In this document: one piece after another, positions 34,894 to 45,597 of the stretch
How the letters are laid out: each line of letters begins with the position of its first letter
Numbering within the stretch: the first letter of the stretch is position 1
From: Plenodomus lindquistii
Lineage: Eukaryota > Ascomycota > Dothideomycetes > Pleosporales > Leptosphaeriaceae
Assembly: GCA_025504975.1 (NCBI GenBank)
Contig: JANUWI010000001.1
Span: 3,100,001 to 3,164,000, forward strand
DNA length: 64,000 nt
Reading direction: 5' to 3'
Position numbers and translations under genes: made by a program
Notes under the pieces: generated by a model
The model's input: only the letters and a program-made list of their open reading frames with translations
Databases searched by the model: none
Told to the model about the DNA's origin: nothing

Positions 34894-35531
34894 CTACTCG
34901 CAGGAGGGTGGACAAAGCCGCATATTGTCGTAGTCACCAGTCGTGGTATGGGGTATTGATTGGAGCTAGGTCGAGAAAACGGACGAGACCGTAACCACGT
35001 GCCTTTTCAGATAGAAATGGTTGGTTCTCGATGAGATGGGATGGGCTGCATCATGACGGGAAGATGGAGTAGGAAAGGCAGGTCAAGTCTCGTGCACTAT
35101 ATCGACCACCGGGGCGCTCCTTCCATTCGGCTACTCGCAGATCGAAGGAGGCAGGTGACGGCCTCAAATGGCTGAAGGTTGAAGGTACGAAGGAGTTCCT
35201 GTTCGTTGTGTCCCTACCCCACGTTAACAGCATGCATGACGTTTAGGCATGTACATTAGCAGAGAGGTAATGAAAGTACTAAAGCTTAACATAATATCGT
35301 ATTTACTCCTACTTGTAAAAGATACACGCACACTCCAATTACATTTTGTAGACCTTTGAGTGTGGTGTGTTAACTACAATGCTTATGATGCAAGCTCCTT
35401 CGTGAGGTTGAAGATGAATGCTCGATGAAGCAAGGCGCCAAAAGTGCCCGCTTACGTAAGTCCATGGAATTATTCGCAACTCACCACCATGACCAAATAC
35501 ATGCATAGCCGCTGAGCTCACATTCCCCGCC
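34894..35531. other. Intergenic interval between RING and uL15m genes, holding repeat copy B
   Basis: About 640 bp between divergent genes. It probably includes the missing RING gene 5' end and both promoters. One third is the element at 35185-35404, which therefore lies within putative promoter sequence. Confidence 0.55.
35176..35413 (+). mobile_element. Copy B of the repeat element with 9-bp target-site duplication
   Basis: Best-preserved copy. The 220-bp element (35185-35404) begins GTACGAAGGAGTTCCTGTT and ends AAGCTCCTTCGTG, whose reverse complement CACGAAGGAGCTT matches the left end. It is flanked by a perfect 9-bp direct repeat, AGGTTGAAG (35176-35184 and 35405-35413). Terminal inverted repeats plus a 9-bp duplication fit a non-autonomous Mutator-like (MULE) element; that assignment is inferred from duplication length only. 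No coding capacity. Confidence 0.75.
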
Positions 35532-36524
35532 ATGCCGCCCCGGCTTCCACACGTTAGGCTGGCCTCGTCGCTCCTGTCGACACGACAGCAACCCACACCG
35601 TCGCCATTGGCAGTCGCATGCCTCGCCCTGGCCCAGCAGCGATGCGCCTCCATTCTCTCGTCGCTCGCCGACAACAAGGGCGCCTACAATAAGAAGATCA
35701 GACGAGGTCGCGGTCCCGCCTCGGGCAAGGGAAAGACGGGTGGACGAGGTCAGAAGGGCCAACATGCGCACGGAAAAGTGCCTGCGGGCTTCGAGGGTGG
35801 ACAGACGCCGCAGTGGATCACCAACCCAGACCGTGGCCGAGGCAAATACAACCCCTTCACTGTCGAGATGTCGCCCATCAACCTCGACAGAATCCAGGAG
35901 TGGATAGACCAGGGGCGATTGGACCCGACCAAGCCCATTACCATGAAAGAGCTGGCCAAGTCGCGGTGCATCCACGGCGTCAAGCGCAACGGCGTAAAGC
36001 TGCTGGCACGAAACCCCGAGCAATTGAAAACGCCCATCCACCTCATCGTATCCCGCGCCTCCGCCGAGGCCATTGCTCGCGTCGAAGAGCTTGGCGGCAG
36101 CGTCACCACCCGTTTCTACTCGCCCACATCCATCAAGCGTGTCCTGCGTGGCGACTCTCACCCCGCAATCTCAATACAAGCTTCGCCAGATCTCGTCACC
36201 CTGGCCGCCCAGAAGCCTGCCTTTATCGACTCTCCCATCCTCTCCTCACTACAGAGCGCCACGGCAGACGCAAAGAAGGAAGCCATGGCTCTGGTCATGC
36301 GGAAGGTTGGGCAGAAATACAGGTACCGTTTGCCCGATGCAACGGCGCGAAAGGACATCGAATACTACCGTGATCCCGCGCATCGCGGCTACCTGAGCTA
36401 CATGCTCAAGGACGGCGAGAGTCCAAGTTTGTTCTTCAAGCCACCAGGCGAAGCCAAGGGCGAGAAGAAGTCAAGCTCGAGGAGGAATGCAGCAAAGGCC
36501 AGTGCGGACAACCGATTGTTCTAG
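35532..36524 (+). CDS. Mitochondrial large ribosomal subunit protein uL15m
   Basis: Intronless 330-residue mitoribosomal protein of the bacterial L15 family (yeast Mrpl10). The N-terminus (MPPRLPHVRLASSLLSTRQ) is an Arg/Ser/Leu-rich likely presequence. The L15 core follows: NKGAYNKKIRRGRGPASGKG, KTGGRGQKGQHAHGKVPAGF and EGGQTPQW, the glycine/arginine-rich loop that threads into rRNA. A central IHGVKRNGVKLLARN region and the C-terminal extension typical of mitochondrial forms complete it. The start is the first ATG of the frame and gives a good targeting peptide. Length is normal for a fungal uL15m. Its putative promoter contains repeat copy B about 130 bp upstream of the start codon. Confidence 0.94.
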   Translation: MPPRLPHVRLASSLLSTRQQPTPSPLAVACLALAQQRCASILSSLADNKGAYNKKIRRGRGPASGKGKTGGRGQKGQHAHGKVPAGFEGGQTPQWITNPDRGRGKYNPFTVEMSPINLDRIQEWIDQGRLDPTKPITMKELAKSRCIHGVKRNGVKLLARNPEQLKTPIHLIVSRASAEAIARVEELGGSVTTRFYSPTSIKRVLRGDSHPAISIQASPDLVTLAAQKPAFIDSPILSSLQSATADAKKEAMALVMRKVGQKYRYRLPDATARKDIEYYRDPAHRGYLSYMLKDGESPSLFFKPPGEAKGEKKSSSRRNAAKASADNRLF

Positions 36525-37382
36525 GTTGCCGTCTTTGTACACATGTATCATATTGTCGGGAATTACAAGGTATCAACACGGTTACGATTGTCGAATGGTG
36601 CCCTAGTTGTCGTACGATGGGTTGGCAAAATACCCTATGATGAATCAATCCATGCATCTCGAGGCCACCTGTCACAGTGCATCTCCTATGAGTCTTTCGG
36701 GAAGATGACCAGTCTAAAACAAATCGATGGAATGTGTGTCGGGCATGGATGCATGGCCCCCACGGCATGAGAGAACAAGGAAGGTCACACCGAGAAGAAA
36801 TCTTCTCTATAACGGCAACACTGGCATGTAGTCGCGTACATAGCTCGATGTGTCCTTTGTTCTCTCCAGCACGACATGCTGTCTGCGATTATATCCAAGC
36901 GAGACACCCACAGTCCCCCCACGCCACATGTACCTGCTGACGAAACAATACCTGCATTATCCACTGCTGTCCACAAAGGTCACTCACTCCGAGGCTGGTA
37001 AGTAGATCTCTACTACTCTAAAACTATTGGGTACACTGCCACACGGTACCAGCCTGAAACCAAGTCTGGATGGAGTCTGTAAGCAGAACAACGCCCACGC
37101 AACCATAGCGCCCGCACGCACGCACGCTCGCTCAAAACGTTGTTTAACTTTGGGCATCAGCCAGACTCTCTTTGTCCCACCCATCTGCGTATGTACACAA
37201 AGTCGCTAACGAAAACCTTGCTTATTGGATTACATAGTACCGAGGTAACCAGCAGCAGAAGATCTTGTATCTAGCCAATGAGTACATACCGCTGTGTGCG
37301 ACACGACACGACACGACACGGGATGATCTCGAAATCTGACAAGTCGTCGAGTTTGTGCGATCTGCGTTTGAAGGGGGGTAAT

Positions 37383-37404
37383 GTATGTATGTATGTATGT
37401 ATGT
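37383..37404. repeat. GTAT tetranucleotide microsatellite
   Basis: About five perfect GTAT units, continued by imperfect GAGTATGTATTGTATG. Confidence 0.9.
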
Positions 37405-37885
37405 GAGTATGTATTGTATGCAAAATGTCCCTCTGCTTGGCTCCCCCTGCACCTGCACACATGTCCTTGTAAGACGTAGATCTATGTCGACTCGAGTCCA
37501 CGCTTGCATCACATTACCTCCGGAACGCAAACGCAACGCAACGCAAGTGTGGTGTGTCGAAAGCCCTTGCTTGAATCGCTGTCTGTGGCGCTGGTGGCGG
37601 GGCAGCACCACCCGTTGCACGCACGCATGACCAGTATGTAGAGTGTGTCGGTATATGCCTGCTGTGGCGGGGACTGGGCTAACACTGGATGCGATGCATG
37701 GTCGTGGTCTTTTTTTCTACGTGTCGTGATGGCTAGCTGCGCAAGGCTGCAGTGCGGGTGAGCTGTGGATGTGCGTGGAGGAGAGGAGCAGTTAGCGCTC
37801 GAAACTCGTGTGCGACTGTCGCACACGCATACACCAAGAGGGTGGGAGAGGAGGGCCCGGGGCGATTAGTCGTGATGGGGAGGAA

Positions 37886-37900
37886 GGGGGGGGGGGGGGG
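37886..37900. repeat. Poly-G homopolymer (15 G)
   Basis: Run of 15 G in a G-rich neighbourhood (GGGGAGGAAGG just upstream); potential G-quadruplex. Confidence 0.95.
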
Positions 37901-40894
37901 CTTGGTAACAAGGTAGACTGGTTTCATGCGTGGCTTCTTATGGAGGGTGCTGATGTTGGTTGGGTGAGCTGGGTCTGGGGATAGATCGGGCATGTGAAGA
38001 TTGCTGATTGGTTTGTGTTAGTTATGAGGCAGTGTCTGCTAATTTCTGGCCTGCAGGTTTTGTGTAATATAATGTAAGCTTCGAGATTGTACTGGGTATA
38101 GTAGAACTGGCTTTGGATGCATACATCAGAATCTTCTCTCTGTCTCTGTGTGTGTGGCTGCACTTGGTCATCCCGTTGTAATACCACCACCGTCTAAAGC
38201 AACCAACGTCAGCCTAAGCAAGCCCAGTGCGTCTGGGAAAACTACGCAGCAAATGTGCCGGTCAAAGCATGTGCGCGCGGTTTGGGGACCATCTGCAGTG
38301 CATCTGAAATATAGCAGGGACCCCCATTCGAGTTAGCGATGCCATCCATGCTATCGATATTGATCACCACGGTCCGGCTGAACAATGGTAAAATGTGTGG
38401 AGTGGGTTGTGACGGGAAGCTGCTTATTCGTTCATGTAGATGATGTATTCGTCTGACCTGCTTGTTTCAGCGGGCCAGAGCGTGAAAAGGCTTTTGGGTG
38501 AATGAAGGAGCTAGGTTTGTGTGGTCACCGTGTAAGACAGGATTTTTTTACAAGACATGACAATCAAGTTTGGTCAAGACTTGATCGAGGTGCGGAGTCG
38601 TTGATGCTGCGACACGTGACTATCTATGGCATTGATTCCTCTTTCGGTCACCTTACCATATTGGACACTACTGTGTATACGAAGTACGAGTGCGGTCTAG
38701 GGCGCGGTTTTGATCAGAGTGCAGTGGAGAAAGCCGTGACTGTCTCGAGTTGTCATCTGTGCGGCCCAAAGCGTGTTGAGCGGCTCAGACGAGTGAGCCG
38801 TGCTGCAGGGCTACCCGGGCAGTTCCAACCGGCATTCCTTCGTCCTTGAGTGAATCGGCAGTCCGGCTGGAGCCTGGAGGTCGAGGACTGGCGCGGCATC
38901 CAAGAAGATATGCGCTAGACTAGCATCAATGGTGCTGCTCGGCGGGGAGGGTTGGATTGTTGAAAGTACGAGGCCCATTTGTTCCATGATACATCATACC
39001 TACTCTAGTGCAGTGGACGTACGCGTCGTGGAAGCGCGGTACGTCTCAGTTAGCGAGGCAATAATGCTGCCGTTTACAGGCTGGTCTTACCACCGTGACC
39101 ACGTCTCTCGGCCTGGGCATCATCACGGATTCACGACTCGCGTTCTTAATGGCGTATCTAATCGTGTAATCGCTAGGGAAGCGTTGCCGAGCGCCCTCCG
39201 TATCACCCTCTGCTTTCCGAGGTGCTGTTGCCGGGTTGCCCCTTGCCATGCCAAATAAAGCAAGGTCCCTTCCACGCTGTCAAATCAAGAGTCAAGACCA
39301 TTACTGCATGCAGCAAACAGGTTGTATCATACATATAGTTCTGCTGGTATTGAGCCACTGCGATGGCGAGATTCGATCTGTCGATGCTCATGGAGATCTC
39401 GAGCATCGATGATTGGCGCTTTAGACTCCTTGCTGATGACTGCTGGCCCAGGCTGAGCATCATGGCATGCAAAGTCAATGTCTTGAACTCCAGCCGACAG
39501 TTGTACCTTGTGCTTGGCACAACGCCGCACGCGCGCGGTCTAACGAGTTGTTGCAGTCAAGGTTCACGACGTGACTCTTCGTAAGATGGATCAAATCCCA
39601 CATCAGTGACAGCGCGAGGCCATGCACGCCGAGTGTGTGGCGTTGAGGAGGCTTACGTGCGCACCGACTCGCATGTTCAATTATACCCTAGTATTGACGG
39701 TACGTATGACCGTGGCCAGTTTTGCTCCACCCTCTTCATGTTCCAACAAGAATTCTAAGATCACCGGCGGCACAGGTATTGATGATTTACAATCTTCCAC
39801 TAGATACCGGGATGTCACGCCTCCCCTTGCATCATCATAGCACGACTGCAATATTCCCGTCACCGTTCCACAATTAGCGTTGCTGGCCTCATTGGAGGCG
39901 TCGTCTATTTCGCCTGGCTATTTGTGAGGAGCCAAGCACAGGCAGAAAAGCAATCACGCACGATGCTGCCGCTAAGTCCGGAATGCTTCGCGAACCACAG
40001 CCGTTTACTGCAGTGTGCAATTCAACGACCAACAGCCTTTCCGAGGGGACGAGCAGCATTTGTGTTCAGGCGCCTACGTGATTGGAAGCAATCATCCGTG
40101 AGCTCAGATCAAACTCCAGAACGAGAGAGGGGAGAGGCGCGCGCATTCTCTTGATGCGTGTTTCGCCAGAGACAAGGGCGGTTCTGCGGTGAAGAATGCC
40201 TCAACTCGACACAATGCTGGCTGGGAGTACTAAATGACGATGGACAAAGTCTCTAGTGGGCAGGGTGCATGTGGCAATTGTGATTCGCCGGAAGCGCCGG
40301 GGCTGCTGGATGCAAGCAACTCTGGATCCACTTGGTTGGGAGCTCGCACGACGTAAAGTAACTGCGAAAAAAAGGATTGCAAGATCAGCAGCTTGCTCAA
40401 ACTTCAGCCTGCAAAAGCTTCGCGTTGGACAGGGTTGGGGCTCGGATATGGGGCATGCTTAGGGTAAGGTAAGACCGCGTTTTGCTAGGGCGGGCTGGCC
40501 TGGCCTGACGGCTGGCTCGTATCGCTTCTGAGCACCGCAGGCTTGCGGTCGCCGTATGCGTGCATCAGCGTCGCAACTTGCTTTGGGGTTGCCTGTGAGC
40601 GGAGCAGTAAAAGCGAGCCAGCCCAACAAAGCGCAGGCAAAGGGAGCCAGTCAGAGGATGCGCAGAGTCAAACACGGCTTGAGCAGAATGATTGTACGCA
40701 TAAACTGCCAATCCAGACCGCTTCGACGGTGTCTGATGATGGTCGATGGGCCGGCGACCGATCTTCTTGCAGCGTTGTCTGGGACGGACGTCTGTGGGTT
40801 TGTCCGCCGATTGCACGACGCTATCCACCGTCCCGAGGAGTTGCACACACATACTACGGTAAATGTAGCATGGCTAACCTCAGCCGCTTATGGC

Positions 40895-40925
40895 AGTCGC
40901 TGGTGCTGGTGCTGGTGCTGGTGCG
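40895..40925. repeat. GCTGGT hexamer repeat
   Basis: Four to five tandem copies of GCTGGT in the gene-free region. Confidence 0.9.
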
Positions 40926-41443
40926 AGACGCAAAGTTCAGTGTCAAGAGTAGCCCAGCGTTGCAGGAGTGGCATTGTGCCGTCCAAAGATTGCCAGCAGC
41001 CAGGTTGGTGAGGGACTCAAGGAGTCGTCGTCGTCATTTGTGTGTGCTCCGCCTGGGCCGATGCAGCTGGCCGTGATGCGCAAGGGAACTGACGACTTGC
41101 CTTTGACGTGTTTTGAGTGTGGCAATGCCGCTCGCAATGCCGTCCAGTCAGTGCAACGGGCATCCATGGAGGATGGGATGCAGAATTGATGAGGCCCACC
41201 AGCGCTACTGGTCGACGGTGCTGCGAGCGTGGTGTCCCACCGTGAGGAAGGCCGGAAGTTGACATGGAGGGTGGTGGGGTGAAATCATGGCTGAAGCCCC
41301 TCCTGGCCACGCACAATGCATCGCCTGCGCGCCGTGTGCAGCCAATCAGGGGGCGCGGGAATCGCTGAGGCTGTACGCAGGCGACCAGCGACGGTCGTGG
41401 CCGCGGCGCAGCTGGGGCTTCTTGGTGGTGGTTTGGATGCTTC

Positions 41444-41456
41444 GGGGGGGGGGGGG
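41444..41456. repeat. Poly-G homopolymer (13 G)
   Basis: Run of 13 G within the GC-rich interval upstream of the cyclin gene. Confidence 0.95.
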
Positions 41457-42679
41457 CACACGCCCTAGGCCGCGGGTTTGATTTGATTATCAGCGCCATC
41501 TGACCCGCCATGCCATGCCCGTCGCGTTCGTCTAGACATGACGCCGTGCAGCCACTGGCGAGCGAGTTGCTGAGCCTGGAGCTGGTGCTGGAGGAGCAGA
41601 CGGGCCATGGCATGGATGGATAGCTTGGGAGCCTGACTCCTGCACAGTGCAGACAGACACAGTGGCTGCACAGGGACGCTGCACCGCGTGCGTGACTGCC
41701 TGAGCCCACGGCATTGCCTCGTGTGTGTGCATGGTGCGCGGCAGGCCTATCTACCTAGCTCTTTGGCGATCTAGAGTATGGAGGTGTGTTGTTTGCCCGT
41801 CTGAGCGTGCGTGTGGCCGTCAGTGGAGAGTGGTGAGTGGCAGTGGTCAGTCTTTGCCCTTGGTACTATGCATGCACAGTGCGTGTACAGCTCTCTGGTC
41901 CTGTGAATGGTGCACTCCCGTGTCAGTCACTCGCAGCACGTCTGGACTCCTGACTCCTCGCTCTCTGCTGCTCGTCGGCTGCTCAGAGTCGTGACTGCGA
42001 CCGACCAGCGGGGCGGGCGGGACGTCGGCGCTAGTCTGCATTCGTGCCCCCCGGTCGCTCCTGCTTTGTACGGGCCCGCGTCTGTGCGGTGCTTGCCTGC
42101 TGCGCACTAGTTGCAGCACTGCTTGATGTCAGTTTCTGGAACAGCCTCTCTTCGGGGGCGTTGAAGCTCCCTGCCTGGTATGTTCCGAGCAGCCCTTCAC
42201 TTCCGTTTGAATAACCTATGTTTTTCTCAGCTCCAATGGCCCAAGCCATGTTCGGCGCAACCAGACATGTGCGAGGTGGTCCCGGCCGTCCGCCGCCTTC
42301 ACGTCCACGTCCTCTTTGCCAGATCCTCCCGCACAGGGTATAGCACCCCCAGACACGCTTCCTGCCTGACCTGCTCTTTATTGTACCCGTCTGCACTTTG
42401 CGTTGCCTCAGCTGCCTAGCCTCCTGGGCAGTGTATTGCAAGCGTCGCTGCCGTTTCCCGGAAACAAGGTTGCATTCATTGGCTTACACATATTTCCTCG
42501 TCGTGCCGTCAACAACCTCTCCTTGCTTGACTCCAGCACTCAGCATCGAGCTTCACCGTCCACCACCTTCGTCGGCCATGCAGTGAAGGCCAGCCTCGTG
42601 CAAACAATAGGCCTCCACCAGACACCACCTCACCCATGCTCGCCGGCCCACCACTTGCCTCCTCCACCTCGCCGTCTCC

Positions 42680-44588
42680 ATGCTCGAGCTACAGCTCCCT
42701 CCCCCAATGCCTCACGCTCTCCCGCGGGCGCCCCTTGACCTCTACGCTCCGCTTGGCCACAATCACATGAAGCTCGACGGCCCCATGCAGCTCCCTTACC
42801 CAAGGATCACCAACAGCCATGATCTGGACCCGATGCGGACAGCTTCCAGGACGCCTCTGACGCCTCCAGACCTCCCAGGTTCTGCGGTGAGGGTGGTGTC
42901 GCTGCCGTCGACACAGGGTGCTGGTCACCAGTACGGGTACCAACTGCCGGCGATTGGCAACTCCAGATCAGCCACTGCTCCTCGAAGTCCAAGTCCGCAC
43001 AGGCAGATACAGCAGCCGTCTCAGGAAGTAGCCCAAACACCGAAGAAGAAATGGTCAATCTCACCGAACCTCCGGATACCGTCTACAATAAGCACACCAC
43101 AAGAAGGCCTTCCCCAACTGGCCGCCGAGGTTTGTACCCATGATCGTTGTTCTCCTTCGTCGCTCACATGACCAGATCACTTGCCTTTTTTGGTTCGAGA
43201 GCTCGACCGTACTCAAACAAGTATTAGACGTTTCATCACCAAATCAAGCGATACGGCCACTTGTCCCTGACGCGCACCCTACGATCGGTTTCAAGAAATG
43301 GGTCACAACTATTTTGACGACCACTCAGGTTGCTCAGAATGTCATCCTCTTGGCATTGCTGTTCATCTATCGGCTCAAGCTCACGAATCCGACCGTAAAA
43401 GGAAAACCGGGTAGTGAGTATCGCTTGCTGACTGTAGCTCTTATGCTCGGCAACAAATTTCTGGACGACAACACGTACACCAACAAGACATGGGCAGAGG
43501 TTTCCGGCATCTCAGTCCAGGAAGTGCACATTATGGAAGTCGAGTTTCTTAGCAACATGCGGTACAGCTTGTTCACCTCGAAGCAGAAGTGGGAAGAATG
43601 GCATGTTATCCTCGGCAAGTTCGGTACTTTCTACGACCGCGCTTCGAAGGTGCAGACATCTGGCGCTGCCGTTAGCCCGTCAGGATCTTCAACGCCCTCG
43701 CTCTCTATGCTGCCGAATTTTGGCCATTCACCACCGACAAAGCAGCGAACTTCTCCCCCGACTTCCACGATGTACTCGCCTAGCCACTTGGCGTTCTCGA
43801 ATACCCCGTTGTTGCAGCCACAGGCTACTTCTGCCACTGTGTCGCCGATCGGTGCTCTTCCGGAACTTGGTCCCATTCAGCGCAAGCGCAGCATCGACCA
43901 CGAGTCTGAACCACCCTTCAAGCGACATGCTCATGGCTTTACTCCCGGCCCGTACAGTAATGCTCCTCTAATTCCCACGTTGCAAACGCCAGTGAATAAG
44001 TCGTTCGAACCTCCTCCATCCATGAACCGACTACCCCCTCTACCAAGCCTTGCGATTCCTACACCACACCAGTTGCCCCCGACACAGGTGCGCAACTGGT
44101 CGGACTTGCCACTGCCTGCTCCTGGTGGCCGCTCTATGGGCATCGTGTATCCACCGCCTGTTCAATGGCAACAACCACCGAGCACCACTACCTCATCGGC
44201 TCCACACACTTTCACTAATAGCTACACACCCACAACTGAGCATGGCCATCAGATAAGCCCATATGCACAGTCAACGGGGTCGTCCCCAGTGTCTGCATCT
44301 TTCCAGGTACCTGGCTCAAGACAGTTGTCGCCATCGTATTTCTTGAATCAGCGCCAGTCGCCATATCGTCCTGTCCGAGGAGTTCAAACGCTCTTGGTAC
44401 CTCCACCACAGGCTTCGGTACAAAATCCAGCAAGAAATATTGCGTATGAACAAATGCAATACCAGCCTCTGGGACGACCAACGACCGAACGTCGTGCTGG
44501 ACCTTTGCCGTATATGGATCGTAGTGCTTGGCCTGGGTCAAATCAGTTCAATCAACTACCTGTCCCGCAGCAACCTATTTTCCGCTAG
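42680..44588 (+). CDS. Pho80/Pcl-family cyclin, Clg1-like
   Basis: Regulatory cyclin expected to pair with a Pho85/Cdk5-type kinase. Exons 42680-43129 and 43176-44588 (46-nt intron) give 620 residues. The cyclin box occupies about residues 150-290: ITCLFWFESSTVLKQV, NVILLALLFIYRLKLTNP, EYRLLTVALMLGNKFLDDNT, TWAEVSGISVQEVHIMEVEF and the following LLSNMRYSLF-like helix (here LSNMRYSLF). Such spacing is typical of the PHO80-like cyclin domain. Flanks are long, disordered and Pro/Ser/Gln-rich, with several Ser/Thr-Pro sites in the N-terminus, as in yeast Clg1 and its fungal relatives. The start is the first in-frame ATG after a pyrimidine-rich leader; further in-frame ATGs follow closely, so the N-terminus is uncertain by up to about 30 residues. 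The unusually long gene-free upstream region may carry regulatory elements. Confidence 0.87.
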
Positions 44589-45597
44589 TCGACATCATCC
44601 TGATATACGCCCATGAGCGATACCCCGGCTTTACACTAGCCACTTCTTCCTGTTCCCTTGAATTACGATTTTTGTTGCATTTGAGCGCGCATTGCATTGG
44701 CTGGGTCATTCAAACAGCATGAGGGTGGTTGACACTACCCGTTTCCTTTCTTGTTACAATTATAGCATGGTCTAGGCGTTCATCCGGTACCACATCATGC
44801 CCAACAAGTGGCGAGCGATTATGATAAAAGGACTATGGCTACGCCAGATCATTTGGCATTGCACTATAAGCTAGACAAATGGACAGCACATATAATATTT
44901 ACGCTACGATTTTGTGATCCATTCGGTTATTAATGCTGCCGACTTTGCTGACGTCGTGATGAACAGTAACTACGGATCATCACAGAGCTAGCACGAGGTG
45001 ATGATGTAGACTATGACCCTAGTGAAAGCATGTAGAACACGCGTACAATGCCGGCTCATTCTACGATACATGGAAGTTTACGACGTAATACGTGATGGGG
45101 CAAAATCGCTAGGGCTGCATTTGGCAATATCGCTGGAAATAGAACCAGGCCGGACTCGTCGACTCGTGCGTTCTCAACGGGCCTATTTACCATGGCCAAG
45201 TCCCATGCGATAATGCGGCAAGTTCAGGATAGGTAATGGATGTTCTCCAACCCCGCATGCTACCAGAGACTTGAATGTTGATCCAATCTCAAGAGCGTCT
45301 CGCGACCTGATTCGGTAATGCATCTCCGATGGAGCTGACGGCATGGCGCTGGTCGTCATCCCTGTTGCGTAAGAACCCATGAGGCGGAGTAATGCTGGGT
45401 TTACGCATACAGACGGAGAGAGGCGTGATTAGGATCTGAGTAATGTTTAAGGCTGTGAGGTCGCAGGCCGGGGCGACCCAACGCCAAGAGCTTTAGCGCA
45501 ACCGCGGCATTGGGTTCGCGACGAGTTGCTTCAATGTTTCGCGCCTTTTCGTATTGGGCACTTGACAAAATCTACAACCACTCGGTCTCTACCCGCC
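44589..45597. other. Intergenic interval of about 1 kb
   Basis: Cyclin 3' region and MFAP1 promoter. Only short frames; no repeat or RNA gene recognised. Confidence 0.6.

Larger units (their letters stand above)
36525..42679. other. About 6.2 kb without a recognisable gene
   Basis: The largest gene-free interval next to the 2-9 kb one. Short frames occur on both strands (the longest about 230 codons, minus strand, 41017-41709), but translations are low-complexity or random-looking. It contains simple repeats (CGACA near 37300-37320, GTAT at 37383-37404, 15-G at 37886-37900, GGTGCT at 40895-40925, 13-G at 41444-41456). The final 2 kb is GC-rich with pyrimidine blocks and may be an extended promoter and leader of the cyclin gene. 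No tRNA or rRNA seen. Confidence 0.5.

Noticed and set aside
35481..36161. 226-codon minus-strand frame opposite uL15m
   Set aside because: Antisense shadow; the sense strand is a clear mitochondrial L15.
41017..41709. 230-codon minus-strand frame in the 6-kb gap
   Set aside because: Biased Cys/Pro/Ser/Arg composition, no domain, overlaps a 13-G run; no splice partners found.
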